Part shown: piece after piece, positions 35,380-44,776 of the stretch | Layout of the letters: each line of letters begins with the position of its first letter | Position numbering within the stretch: the stretch's first letter is position 1 | Assembly (NCBI GenBank): GCA_009789175.1 | Contig: CP046866.1 | Coordinates: forward strand, 1,054,001 to 1,118,000 | Source: Salinibaculum litoreum | GTDB taxonomy: Archaea > Halobacteriota > Halobacteria > Halobacteriales > Haloarculaceae | DNA length: 64,000 nt | Direction: 5' to 3' | Program-made: the position numbers and the translations under genes | Notes under the pieces: model-generated | What the model saw: the letters and a program-made list of their open reading frames with translations, nothing else | Databases searched by the model: none | Told to the model about the DNA's origin: nothing

Positions 35380-38343
35380 TTAGCTTTCTGCGGTTTGACT
35401 TTCCTGGTAGACCTGTTGGCGGAGGTGTTTCGTGATTGCTTCCTGGACATCGTCGTTGTCCATGAACTCGGCGAACAGTTCCTCGTTTTGCTCCATTCGA
35501 TCGATGAACATGCTCGTCAGCGCGTCGTCGAACTCAAGCGCGAAGTTCTCCCGCGTGTTCGCCTGCGCAGACCGACGGAGATGATCGTCCTCTAATGCGT
35601 CCTCTTTCAACTGCTCTAAGAACAACTGGTCAGCCTCAGTGAAATCCGTCCCGAGCTTCTCGTTGATCTTCTCAACGATCGTCGAGAGCTCAACCTCCTC
35701 ATCCTCACCCGACCCACCAGTCCCAGTCTCCGTCGGCCCCTCAACCTCACCATCACTCGCCGTCAACCCGATCGAGCCCTCCTCCGATTTCTCCAGCCGG
35801 TAGTACTGCAACGCGAGTTCATCATCAAACTCAACAGCCGGGTCCCGGGAACTCTTCGGGAGCTCCTTGTACAGGAACCGACCGAACGTGTACAACTTCT
35901 CCAACCGCGTATCAGCGTAGCTCACGATCTGCGACTGGAACTTATACAAACGAAGGAACGACCGAAGCGTCGAGCGGAAATCCTCCTTCGTCTCTTCCTG
36001 TTTCGCTACGAAGCGATCCCGCGGTGGCTGGACGAGACTACTGAGTTTCTCGTGCGCACCCTCAGTCCCCCTATTGGACGGGTCGAAAAACACCTCCGCA
36101 AACCGGTCTACTTCGTCCTGATCGTAGATACGGAACCGATCCAGTTCAGTCGCTAACTCGTGGAGGTGCTGCGGGTCAGCCTGCTCAGAAACGGTCGTCT
36201 TCCCGTAGAACGGATCGAACGCCTCCTGAATCTCCTCGTGATCGTTCTCGAAATCAAGCACAAACGTATCCTCCTTCCCAGGATACGTCCGGTTCAACCG
36301 GGACAGCGTCTGCACAGCCTGAATCCCGGACAGCTTCTTATCGACGTACATCGTGTGCAGCAACGGCTGATCGAACCCCGTCTGGTACTTATCAGCAACA
36401 ACGAGAACCTGGTACTCCGGCGTATCGAAGACGTTCGGAAGCTCCGATTCCTTGATCCCGTCGTTCATCCCCTCCTCAGTGTAACTCCCACCATCATCCT
36501 CAACGGTCCCCGAGAACGCAACGAGTGCGTTCAGGTCGTATCCGTTCTGCTCGATGTGCTCGTCAATCGCCTTCTTGTACCGCACCGCATGCGCCCGTGA
36601 GGACGTGACGATCATCGCCTTGGCCTTCCCACCGATCTTCTGCTGCGTGTGATTCCGGAAGTGCTCAACGATGATCTCGACCTTCTGCGAAACGTTGTGC
36701 GGATGGAGTTTGAGATACTGCCCGATCGCCTTCTTCGCTTTCTGCTCCGGGACCTCCGGGTCCTCCTCGACCGTCTTCACGACGTTGTAGAACGTATCGT
36801 ACGTCGTGTAGTGCTGCAACACGTCGAGAATGAACCCCTCATCGATCGCCTGCTGCATCGAATACAGGTGGAACGGCTCATGCCCACCCTCGCCATCCGG
36901 CTCACCGAACGCCTGCAGCGTCTTCGCCTTCGGCGTCGCCGTGAACGCGAAGAAACTCAGATTCTCCTGCTTACTCCGCGCCTCCGCATTCGCAGCAATC
37001 GCATCCTCAGCATCCTCAATCTCGTCTTCATCGACACCCGAGAGAATCCCCTTCATCTCGGCAGACATCTCCCCAGTCTGGCTACTGTGCGCCTCATCAA
37101 CGACAACAGCGTAATCCCGCTCAGGCAGCGACCTTGCGTGCTCAATCACGTGCGGGAACGTCTGCAACGTCGTGATGATAACCGGCTTCCCCGCTTCCAA
37201 TGCCTCAGCAAGCTCCGCAGACTTCGACCGCCCCTCACCCTTAATCGGGTGCACAACACCCGTCTTGTGGTCAAGCTCGTAAATCGTATTCCGCAACTGC
37301 TCATCCAACACCGTCCGATCAGTAACAACAACAACACCATCGAACACCGCCTCATCAGTATCGTCGTGCAACGAGACAAGCCGATGCACCAGCCACGCAA
37401 TCGACTTGCTCTTCCCACTCCCAGTCGAATGCTGAACCAGGTAGTCCTCACCCGGGCCCTCCTGCTTCGAGGCATCGACGAGCTGCCGGACACACTCAAG
37501 CTGGTGATACCGCGGGAAAATCATCGTCTCCTCTTCCTCGACAGTGATACCGTCTTTCTTGATCTCCTCGACGTCAATGTGGATGAACCGCTGCAGGATA
37601 TCCATCCAACTATCCTTCGCCCACACCTCCTTCCACAGATACGCAGTCCGATGCTCACCCTCCCGCGGCGGATTCCCACCACCCTTCTCATACCCCTTAT
37701 TAAACGGAAGGAAATGCGTATCCTCACCGTCCAACTCCGTCGTATAATGCACCTCATTCTGGTCGACAGCGAAGTGCACTAACGCCCCACGCTTGAACCG
37801 CAGGACCGGAACATTCGGATCCCGATCCTGCCTGTACTGTTCCCGCGCATCCCGAGCAGCCTGATCAGTGAACGTATTCTTCAACTCCGCCGTCGCCACC
37901 GGAATCCCGTTCACACTCAACGCAAGATCAACACTCAACCCAGGATTCGTCGGCGAATGATGCAGCTGCTGCGTCACCCCAAGAATATTCGCCTCGTACT
38001 TCTCCTGCAACGCAGGATTGATCCCCGTATTCGGCTGGAACGTCGCCAACTCAATCTTCGTCCCCGTCGTCCGAAACCCATGCCGAATCAACTCAAGCGT
38101 CCCCTGCCGCTCAAGCGCACTCGTCAACTCCTGCAAAAACCGCTCCCGAGCATTCCCCTTGTACGCAGTCACCACCTTCTGCCACGCCTCAGGCTGCGTC
38201 TCCTGCACAAACGACACAACCTCATCAGGAAAAATCCCACGCTCAGCATCAAATCCATCACTCGGAACACGAGTGTAGCCACGTGAAAGGAGGGCAGCGA
38301 CGATCTCATCTTCAAACGCCGCCTCATCATAGGGTTTACTCAT
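35380..38343 (-). CDS. hsdR: Type I restriction enzyme, HsdR subunit
   Basis: 987 residues. HsdR is the translocase/nuclease of type I restriction. The N-terminal nuclease has VATAELKNTFT (ExK, near 152). Helicase motifs: STGSGKSKSIAWL (Walker A, near 307), VVVDEAHSSQTG (DEAH, near 412), FAFTATPKAKT, and the later VVADKYQTGFDQP and QTLSRLNR. Full length and intact. Its stop-to-start neighbour upstream is a truncated hsdS, and no hsdM is in the window, so it is an orphan subunit unless methylase and specificity are supplied from elsewhere. Confidence 0.92.
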   Translation of the reverse strand: MSKPYDEAAFEDEIVAALLSRGYTRVPSDGFDAERGIFPDEVVSFVQETQPEAWQKVVTAYKGNARERFLQELTSALERQGTLELIRHGFRTTGTKIELATFQPNTGINPALQEKYEANILGVTQQLHHSPTNPGLSVDLALSVNGIPVATAELKNTFTDQAARDAREQYRQDRDPNVPVLRFKRGALVHFAVDQNEVHYTTELDGEDTHFLPFNKGYEKGGGNPPREGEHRTAYLWKEVWAKDSWMDILQRFIHIDVEEIKKDGITVEEEETMIFPRYHQLECVRQLVDASKQEGPGEDYLVQHSTGSGKSKSIAWLVHRLVSLHDDTDEAVFDGVVVVTDRTVLDEQLRNTIYELDHKTGVVHPIKGEGRSKSAELAEALEAGKPVIITTLQTFPHVIEHARSLPERDYAVVVDEAHSSQTGEMSAEMKGILSGVDEDEIEDAEDAIAANAEARSKQENLSFFAFTATPKAKTLQAFGEPDGEGGHEPFHLYSMQQAIDEGFILDVLQHYTTYDTFYNVVKTVEEDPEVPEQKAKKAIGQYLKLHPHNVSQKVEIIVEHFRNHTQQKIGGKAKAMIVTSSRAHAVRYKKAIDEHIEQNGYDLNALVAFSGTVEDDGGSYTEEGMNDGIKESELPNVFDTPEYQVLVVADKYQTGFDQPLLHTMYVDKKLSGIQAVQTLSRLNRTYPGKEDTFVLDFENDHEEIQEAFDPFYGKTTVSEQADPQHLHELATELDRFRIYDQDEVDRFAEVFFDPSNRGTEGAHEKLSSLVQPPRDRFVAKQEETKEDFRSTLRSFLRLYKFQSQIVSYADTRLEKLYTFGRFLYKELPKSSRDPAVEFDDELALQYYRLEKSEEGSIGLTASDGEVEGPTETGTGGSGEDEEVELSTIVEKINEKLGTDFTEADQLFLEQLKEDALEDDHLRRSAQANTRENFALEFDDALTSMFIDRMEQNEELFAEFMDNDDVQEAITKHLRQQVYQESQTAES

Positions 38344-38364
38344 ATCGGGCTCTTGCCTACCACG

Positions 38365-39077
38365 TTACACGTCAGGCACATCAATCTGCCCCGTAACAGC
38401 AGCAGTAATAATCGCCTGCCGCTTCTCCTCCAAGAGATCAATACTCTCCTCCACATGGTCGGAAAGTTCCCAGAGACGCTCAGTCTCAGCCTCAATGTGC
38501 TCAACAATCTCTCGCTGCTCCTCAAGCGGCGGAAGCGGCGTTTTGAATCCCTCAATATCGTGCATCCCGATAGTCGAGATAGTGGAACCCCGTGTTAAGC
38601 GGTCATACTCTTGATCCATTGATTTCAGAACGTTTAGAAGATATTCGGGAAGGATTCTTGGACCACAGACCCATCCGACGATGTGTTGTGAGACGGCCAT
38701 CGGCCGTTCCAAGATAGCACATAGTCCAACAGTTGCATCCCGAGTGAACACAACGGTGCCTTCCGGAAGAACATGCGCCGACGAATTAGCTAACCCCTTT
38801 TCGTTTGTGTATTTCTCTGTCTCACTAATGTAGTCGTTATGCCGGATACGGTCCGAGTCTGCAAGCGATACCCAGGGGATATTGGTGTCTTCCCAGTACT
38901 CATTGTTTGACTTGCTGGGGGTGTGACCTGAGTGAAGTTCAGCAACGAATCGAGTCCGGACTACGTCCCAGTGTTCGGGTATTTCACCAACCCAGCCGAC
39001 ATCAGAATCTACGAGACAGTCTTGGTCTGATACCCCTTCCGTGACCGATTGGCTTATGATTGCTTCAACTACCGTAT
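38365..39077 (-). pseudogene. hsdS: 3' half of type I specificity subunit, cut by an IS
   Basis: The open frame runs from the IS edge: VGWVGEIPEHWDVVR begins the second target-recognition domain, then HSGHTPSK, YWEDTNIPWVSLADSDRI, PEGTVVFTRDATVG, and the C-terminal conserved helix with PPLEEQREIVEHIE and EEKRQAIITAAVTGQIDVP. The first target-recognition domain is missing and there is no usable start near the break; the frame meets a stop inside the IS. About 235 of the usual 400-plus codons remain. Upstream of hsdR by 21 bases. Confidence 0.85.
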
Positions 39078-40140
39078 GAGCGTGTCATAGAAAGCCTCCC
39101 AAGGGAGGCCGCAGGGTTTGGAAACTGTGTCCAGCAGCACCAACGCCCTGCAAGACGTAGCATCGATAGACGACTTCTTGAATGCGGCGGCTACCGAGAC
39201 AGTGCCGCTGTTCGAACACCTTGAGTTCGAGTTTCTCTTGGAGTACGACGTGTTCGCCCCCTCGAAGCGGGGGCGAACACGAGTTCACCAGCCACCAGAT
39301 CTCTTCCGAGGATTCCTCCACTGCTACTACAAGAACATCTACGGCACACGCCCGGTGACACGAGAACTCCAGTACAGCCTCGTCTGGTACTACTGTGGAC
39401 TCGACAAACCGCCATCCAGAGACACCGTTGACCGCTTTCTCACCGACCTCGAACACGTCGTCGACGATGTCTTCGACAGGCTCGTCGAGCAGGCCGCGGA
39501 CGGCGGCCTGCTCGACTCCACGTACTCTATCGATTCGACCCACATCGAAGCGATCCAATACAACGACGCTGCCTCGTGGAACTACGATCCAACAGCTGAG
39601 GAGTACTACTACGGCTTCGGCTGTACGATCGTCTCAACCGGCGCAAAGATCCCGATAGCAGCGGAGTTCACACAGAGTAAACAAGCCGATCGAGAGACGG
39701 CGATGCGCGTCACGCGTGACGCGCTCGCCGTCGACACACCGATCTGGATGCTTGGAGACAGCGCGTACGATATCCTCGATTGGCACGACCACCTGCTGGC
39801 CGCAGGGGTCGTGCCAATCGCTCCGTACAACCCGCGAAACACCGACGATCCACTCGATATCGAGTACAGGGTCGAAGACCGTATCGAGGAACACAGCGAG
39901 GACGTTCAGCTGAAACAATCCATCTTGGACAAGACGTACAACGACCGAACAGGCGTCGAACGAACCAACGACGCGGTCAAGGACTGCGGCCTCGGGCACG
40001 TCCGCGCCCGAGGCCGCGTCCACGCACGAACAGAAGTGTTCGTTGCGCTCTGCCTGCGACTCGTCGTTGCAATCACCAACTACGAACGCGGAAACGATCC
40101 GGGCTGCGAGAAGCTATGAGATGGATTCTATGACACGCTC
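39078..40140 (+). mobile_element. IS copy 2 (1063 bp) at the hsdS break
   Basis: Same 15-bp inverted ends as copy 1 (GAGCGTGTCATAGAA) and the same total length. Flanks are ...CCGTAT on the left and GTACCC... on the right: no target duplication. A hairpin GCCTCCC-AA-GGGAGGC near the left end is absent from copy 1. Lack of duplication together with loss of hsdM and half of hsdS points to a deletion beside or between IS copies. Confidence 0.9.
39127..40119 (+). CDS. IS5/IS4-superfamily DDE transposase, copy 2
   Basis: 330 residues from the GTG at 39127, which aligns with the start of copy 1. A TTG nine bases earlier is also in frame. Differs from copy 1 by scattered substitutions (for example LFRGF for LFCGF), with the DDE residues in SIDSTHIEA, GDSAYD and GVERTNDAV unchanged. 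The 13-bp internal hairpin is also present (39249-39261 with 39269-39281). Confidence 0.88.
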   Translation: MSSSTNALQDVASIDDFLNAAATETVPLFEHLEFEFLLEYDVFAPSKRGRTRVHQPPDLFRGFLHCYYKNIYGTRPVTRELQYSLVWYYCGLDKPPSRDTVDRFLTDLEHVVDDVFDRLVEQAADGGLLDSTYSIDSTHIEAIQYNDAASWNYDPTAEEYYYGFGCTIVSTGAKIPIAAEFTQSKQADRETAMRVTRDALAVDTPIWMLGDSAYDILDWHDHLLAAGVVPIAPYNPRNTDDPLDIEYRVEDRIEEHSEDVQLKQSILDKTYNDRTGVERTNDAVKDCGLGHVRARGRVHARTEVFVALCLRLVVAITNYERGNDPGCEKL

Positions 40141-40435
40141 GTACCCATTAACTGACTTATTCGGGACAAAAGGCCGTCAACGGCTAGTCGCGTTCTTTTT
40201 GTCTGATGCAGACCCAGAAAAGTCATACTCCAAAAACCAATTATCAAACTACTCCGGTTCAAATAATCAAACAGTATCCGAACATATTGACGAGATGGTT
40301 GATTCCGGTCTAGTCTGTGAAGTTGATGGGGAGCGAGCAATAAACTATCAGGTAGCAGCTGAGAGCGCGGTATATGACCTTCTGAACCAATTAGATAGTG
40401 AACTCAAAAAGGCGGCCCCCCTCCGTTCTAGGTAG
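40130..40435 (+). CDS. Winged-helix regulator, probably 5'-truncated by the IS
   Basis: 101 residues. The winged-helix core is clear: YPLTDLFGTKGRQRLVAFFL, SYSKNQLSNYSGSNNQTVSEHIDEMVDSGLV and a short wing. The first codons (ATG ACA CGC TC) belong to the right inverted repeat of the IS, so the original start has been replaced. Whether the fused start is used is unknown. It is not related to the restriction genes on the other side of the IS. Confidence 0.65.
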   Translation: MTRSYPLTDLFGTKGRQRLVAFFLSDADPEKSYSKNQLSNYSGSNNQTVSEHIDEMVDSGLVCEVDGERAINYQVAAESAVYDLLNQLDSELKKAAPLRSR

Positions 40436-40599
40436 GTTTACTGCACTTAGCAATTGAGAGCCCACGGTTTATTGGCTCAAAATAATTTCAACAGATCTGA
40501 TGGTCATTATGATGGCGGGCTGATTTGCTAGCGGAGTAGAAGCCCGATTATGAGGTCAGATTATCTTCGCTGCCTCTCATTAGTCTCCTGAGTGGAATG

Positions 40600-41967
40600 C
40601 TATGCTTGGTTTGGTGAAGCGCGGTGTTGGGACAGTGAGCGAATCCAGTTGGGGAGTTGCTGGTGGTCTGTGTTTGGTGTTTGGAGGTCGGTGCCGTTGC
40701 GGTGAACGACGTTGTTACTGGTGCCTGTGGTGGTTGTGCCGTTCGTGATGAGGAGGCTGGTGACGGTGATGTCTGGGTTGTCGAGGAGGTATTCGTCGTT
40801 GTGGGTGGCGAATCGGCGGTATTTGAGGAGTTCTTCGAGGCCTTGTTTGAATGTCTGGGTTGTGTCGGAGTGTTTGATTTCTCCGAGGAGAACGGCGGTG
40901 AGGTGGTCGTCTGAGGTGGTGTCGTAGATTTCGATAATGAGGTCGGGACGGCCGTTGTAGAGGATAGGGGCGGCTGAGGTTTCGGTGAGGTCTTCGAGAG
41001 TATTGGTGTAGTCGGTGATGGTGTCTGCGTATCGTTCGAGTTGGGGGTGCGTGGGTTGGTGATCTGTGTTGAGTGGTTCGCGGAAGTCGAGGTCTCCGGT
41101 GCTGTCGTGGTGGATTTCGATGCGTGTGTCGTCTGATTCGAGGTGGGCAAGGGCGGTGCTTTCACCGTCGATTGGGTGAAGTGAGAACCCGGGTGTGTGG
41201 CGGTTAAGGAGTCGGATGATGCGGAAGCAGCAGAAGAGTTCGAAGAGCGTGGGTATTGTATTCGGGATGATGAGGGTATCGGCGAGAAGGTCAGTGACAT
41301 CGGGGTCAAGCGTGTCGTTGTGGAGGCGTTGGTACATGTCGTATAGGTCGTACGCGTCCGTGTAGAGTGAGAGACGGGAGCGACGCGCAGTGGCCATATC
41401 TTGCCCAGAGACAGAGATATTTTCCCCGTCACTGATTCGGTTCAGGTGGACGTTCTGGCTGTACAAGCGGTTGAATCGTGTGAGCTGCGTGTCGGTCCAG
41501 TGATCGCGTCGCCAATCATACTCGACAGTCTCGAACTCATTCGTAACTGTCCGGTGAATCTCCCAGAGAAGACGTTTCAGAACACGGTTCTCGGGAATGT
41601 CGTATTCGGTGTATGGTGTGTTGCAGACGAAGCGGCTGCGGTCCGTATATCCGGTTTCAGAGCGGGTTCGAAGCGTTGCGCTCCAGTTGATCGCCCCGCG
41701 GACTTCGCCGCGGGTATGGCTGTGTTCGCGTTGGTGTTCGGTTTTGATGCGGCGGACGCGCTCCGGGAGTTTGGTGACGAAGTCGTTGACGGCGTCGGAG
41801 AGGCAGAAGTGGATGCGTTTGACGCGGTTCCAGTCGTCGATGTCGAGGCCTTCGTAGTCGAGTGACTGGGTGAGTGCGTGCGTGTTGAGTGCGCCGCTTT
41901 GCAGGTACGTACTCAGTTCTTCGGTGGTGGCGTTGACGAGTTCCGACGCGGTGAGTTTACGCGTCAT
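40600..41967 (-). CDS. mcrC: McrC-like nuclease subunit (type IV restriction)
   Basis: 455 residues. McrC supplies the nuclease of the McrBC modified-DNA restriction system. The C-terminal PD-(D/E)XK domain is visible: Asp in NGRPDLIIEIYD (about 338) and ExK in LLGEIKHSD (about 358-360), followed by the helix GLEELLKYRRF. The N-terminal DUF2357-like region includes YTEYDIPENRVLKRLLWEI. It overlaps the end of mcrB by 11 bases. Confidence 0.82.
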   Translation of the reverse strand: MTRKLTASELVNATTEELSTYLQSGALNTHALTQSLDYEGLDIDDWNRVKRIHFCLSDAVNDFVTKLPERVRRIKTEHQREHSHTRGEVRGAINWSATLRTRSETGYTDRSRFVCNTPYTEYDIPENRVLKRLLWEIHRTVTNEFETVEYDWRRDHWTDTQLTRFNRLYSQNVHLNRISDGENISVSGQDMATARRSRLSLYTDAYDLYDMYQRLHNDTLDPDVTDLLADTLIIPNTIPTLFELFCCFRIIRLLNRHTPGFSLHPIDGESTALAHLESDDTRIEIHHDSTGDLDFREPLNTDHQPTHPQLERYADTITDYTNTLEDLTETSAAPILYNGRPDLIIEIYDTTSDDHLTAVLLGEIKHSDTTQTFKQGLEELLKYRRFATHNDEYLLDNPDITVTSLLITNGTTTTGTSNNVVHRNGTDLQTPNTDHQQLPNWIRSLSQHRASPNQA

Positions 41968-44629
41968 CGTCGAACGTGATTCCGAAGAAGTCGGCTCCTT
42001 TCTGCTGGAGGACGTCTTCGTTGAGATTCAGATCGACAGTCCCGTTTTCGGTCTCGACATTGTCTGCGGTGAGTGATTGGATGAGTTGTTTCTGCTGGTC
42101 TGGCCGCATCCCTTCGAGTTGCGGGTAGACGAGTGAGACGATTGCGGATGTGAGTGCGTCGGTGCGCGCGTCACCATTGTCGTCGTAGGAGTCGAGGTAT
42201 CTGATGATGTCGTAGACGATGGATGGGCCGATGACGCGGTGTTCGTTGATACGTTGCCACAGCACCGCCACGACGGAGTGGACGTCTTCGAGGACTGGTC
42301 GGAGTGAGTTGTCATCAGCGAGCCATGCGGTCGCGTAGTTGTTCGTTTCGTTCGGGTTGAGGAGTGAGGTGCGGACGCCGGCGTCGGTTGTGAGTTTTGG
42401 GACACCGACGTGAACGAAGTTGAACCGCCGCATGAACGCGTACGACATTTCGTAGAGCGAGGTTTTGTCGTACGTGTTCATCGTAGCGAGTAGTCGCCAC
42501 GATGGTGTGACAGGGAAGGCGTCAGGGTTCTTGATGGTGTCTGCCAGTTCGTCTTCGGTTGTGGATTCGGTGAGTGAGCGGAGTTCGACGGTGCGGTCGC
42601 GTTCGTATGGGAGTTCGGTTGAGTCGCCGGACAGGACGGAGAAGAGTTGGCCGAAGGCTTTGTCGATGTCTGACCGGTTGATTTCGTCAATGATGAGCCA
42701 CTCGTTGACGACGCGGTCTTGCCGGAAGCACTTGAGGAAGAGCCGCGGTTCGAACATGAGTTCCTGCCCGCCGTCGCTCGTCGACGGAACGTATCCGCCG
42801 ATGGTGTCGAATGCAGTCCACTCGGATGTCGCGGTCGTGAATCGGTAGTCATCGACCTGGTCGTACGTCGTTGCGGACTCACAGATTTCTTTGGCGAGTT
42901 TCGTTTTCCCGGTGCCTGGCGGACCGGTGAAGATGATGTGTTTCCCGGAGCGGAGCGACGCTTCGATTTCGCGTCGCAACCGGTCAGCGTCGTCGAAGTA
43001 GAGACTGTCAGGAATGGCGATCTCGATTTCAGGAGTCGTTAGTTTCGTTGCGAGTCGGTCGATCGCGTCTTGTGAGACACCGTCTCTGACGTCCTCTAAC
43101 GCGAGGATGGTTTCAAATTCGGTTTCGGTGAGCGGGAAGAGACTACCTTGGGCGCGGTTTTCGATCGGCGCAGCGTCTTCGAGATCTGGAATCGCGTTGA
43201 GATCGTCCCAGTTAATCCCATCTACACGACGGTCGAACTCGATGCGAATCCCAGCGCTCGCATTCGTGTCGTCCTCTGGCGAAGTGTTCGTCGTGGTTGT
43301 CGTGTTTCTGGGTGGTTGTTGGCTAGTCTGTAGAGATTGTGTTACGGTGCCTTCGGCGACGATCTCTTTCACTGGTGTGGATTCGTAGAAGAGGACTCGG
43401 TCACCAGGCGTTGCGGAGGAGAAGGCTTCGAAGAGGCGTTTCTTGTTGCCTTTGTCGTTGTACGCGGTGTAGAGAACGCTACTGCCGTCGGCAATCTCGT
43501 CGACGGACCAGATCGAGGGGTTCGCGGTCGCCCAGTAATAGTTCGTGCTTTGATCGGGGCTATCTGTTGGGTCGTTGGAGTCGATATTCTCCAGTCGGCG
43601 AAAGTCGGCTTCGACGGCGTGGAGTTTCGCAAGCACATCGGCCATCTCGATTGTTTCGGGTTGTTCGACTCGGTCAATGTTTAGGTCATCTTTCCAGTTG
43701 CCTTCTCTGAGCTCATCACCGACGTGCAGACCGTACTTGACGGAGTCGCCCTTAATGCCGAGATACAACTGGTAGCTGTGTTTCTGAGAGTCGTTGGATT
43801 GTGGATAAGCTGCGGTCCACGCAAAGTCGGAGACGAAATTCCGTGATCCCTGAAAATCCACGAGATGCGTTGTGAGTGGAAGGCCCGTGAATTCGGTTTG
43901 GATTCGGTCGGCAAGTGTCCGGAGGTAGATTTTGAGTCGGGGTTTGACGTAGTCGTAGTAAACCTGAGCGAGGATCGTATAGTTATTCCACGAATTTAGA
44001 GCAGCATCCCCTTCGTCGATAATCTCTGTTTTTGCAGTCTCCAAGACATCGACGCCAATTTCTCCGTCAGCGTGGAATTGTTCAAGCACTCGTGTTCGAA
44101 TCTGGTTTACTGGGCCACTAGGGGACCGTTGCGTTTTCGCTTGCTGGAATTCTGTTGGGAGGTTCCGTGTTACATTGAGTAGGTCCTGGACATCGTGGAT
44201 TGCTGGATTCTTGTCTGGGTTCAGCTCACGCAGGTGTGATGAATACTGCCAGACGTATCGGAGGAGGAAGTCATATTGACCAAGATCAGACTCGTCTTCA
44301 CCGAGCAATCGCGCAATCCGTGTGATATCCTCCGGGTGTGCCTCTATCGAATACCCGTCTTGAAGAGCCTCAGCGAGCGATTCACAGCACGAGTGAAATT
44401 GTGCTTCGCGCTCGGTTTCGGAAAGCTGACTCAGAATTTCTGAGGATGGCGTCGTGATGCTATTTTTGCGTGCGGGTGACCAGTCGCAGAAGTAATCGAA
44501 GAGGGCGGAGGCTGCAGCGTCAGTGTACTCGGCCTCAAACGGGATGGCCTGCACGTCAATCGTTTGGAACGCATCTCTGAGAGCGACGGTATCGAAAATG
44601 TAGTCGTCAATTCGAATGGGGTTCTGCAT
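41957..44629 (-). CDS. mcrB: McrB-like AAA+ GTPase with DUF3578 and EVE-like domains
   Basis: 890 residues from the ATG at 44629; an earlier in-frame start at 44740 would lie upstream of the TATA box at 44659. Order: unassigned helical N-terminus, a DUF3578-like segment (SYQLYLGIKGDSVKYGLHVG, near 285-305), an EVE/PUA-like reader (about 362-455: YYWATANPSIWSVDEI, ATPGDRVLFYESTP), then the AAA+ domain with Walker A FTGPPGTGKTKLAKE (near 565), LIIDEINRSD and TMNTYDKTSLYEM. The EVE-like domain should read modified bases and McrC should cut. Confidence 0.85.
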   Translation of the reverse strand: MQNPIRIDDYIFDTVALRDAFQTIDVQAIPFEAEYTDAAASALFDYFCDWSPARKNSITTPSSEILSQLSETEREAQFHSCCESLAEALQDGYSIEAHPEDITRIARLLGEDESDLGQYDFLLRYVWQYSSHLRELNPDKNPAIHDVQDLLNVTRNLPTEFQQAKTQRSPSGPVNQIRTRVLEQFHADGEIGVDVLETAKTEIIDEGDAALNSWNNYTILAQVYYDYVKPRLKIYLRTLADRIQTEFTGLPLTTHLVDFQGSRNFVSDFAWTAAYPQSNDSQKHSYQLYLGIKGDSVKYGLHVGDELREGNWKDDLNIDRVEQPETIEMADVLAKLHAVEADFRRLENIDSNDPTDSPDQSTNYYWATANPSIWSVDEIADGSSVLYTAYNDKGNKKRLFEAFSSATPGDRVLFYESTPVKEIVAEGTVTQSLQTSQQPPRNTTTTTNTSPEDDTNASAGIRIEFDRRVDGINWDDLNAIPDLEDAAPIENRAQGSLFPLTETEFETILALEDVRDGVSQDAIDRLATKLTTPEIEIAIPDSLYFDDADRLRREIEASLRSGKHIIFTGPPGTGKTKLAKEICESATTYDQVDDYRFTTATSEWTAFDTIGGYVPSTSDGGQELMFEPRLFLKCFRQDRVVNEWLIIDEINRSDIDKAFGQLFSVLSGDSTELPYERDRTVELRSLTESTTEDELADTIKNPDAFPVTPSWRLLATMNTYDKTSLYEMSYAFMRRFNFVHVGVPKLTTDAGVRTSLLNPNETNNYATAWLADDNSLRPVLEDVHSVVAVLWQRINEHRVIGPSIVYDIIRYLDSYDDNGDARTDALTSAIVSLVYPQLEGMRPDQQKQLIQSLTADNVETENGTVDLNLNEDVLQQKGADFFGITFDDDA

Positions 44630-44658
44630 TCTCTGATTACGGTGTGCTTGTCCGGTGG

Positions 44659-44664
44659 TATAAG
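44659..44664 (-). promoter_or_regulatory. TATA box of the mcrBC operon
   Basis: CTTATA on the minus strand, about 30 bases before the ATG at 44629; leaderless spacing. Confidence 0.5.
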
Positions 44665-44776
44665 TTTCAGTACTATTCTGCGGATAGTTGAGGCGGATGC
44701 TCTGTGGATTGACTCCGCCGCAGCCATCTGCGCGAATCACAAAGGTTCACGTGGCCTAATCGGGAAGATTTGACAA

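Noticed and set aside
36649-37782. 377-codon plus-strand ORF
   Set aside because: Lies wholly antisense to hsdR, with Leu/Arg-rich atypical composition.
40548-41432. 294-codon Thr/Ser/Pro-rich minus-strand ORF
   Set aside because: Same-strand alternative frame of mcrC, which has the recognisable nuclease motifs.
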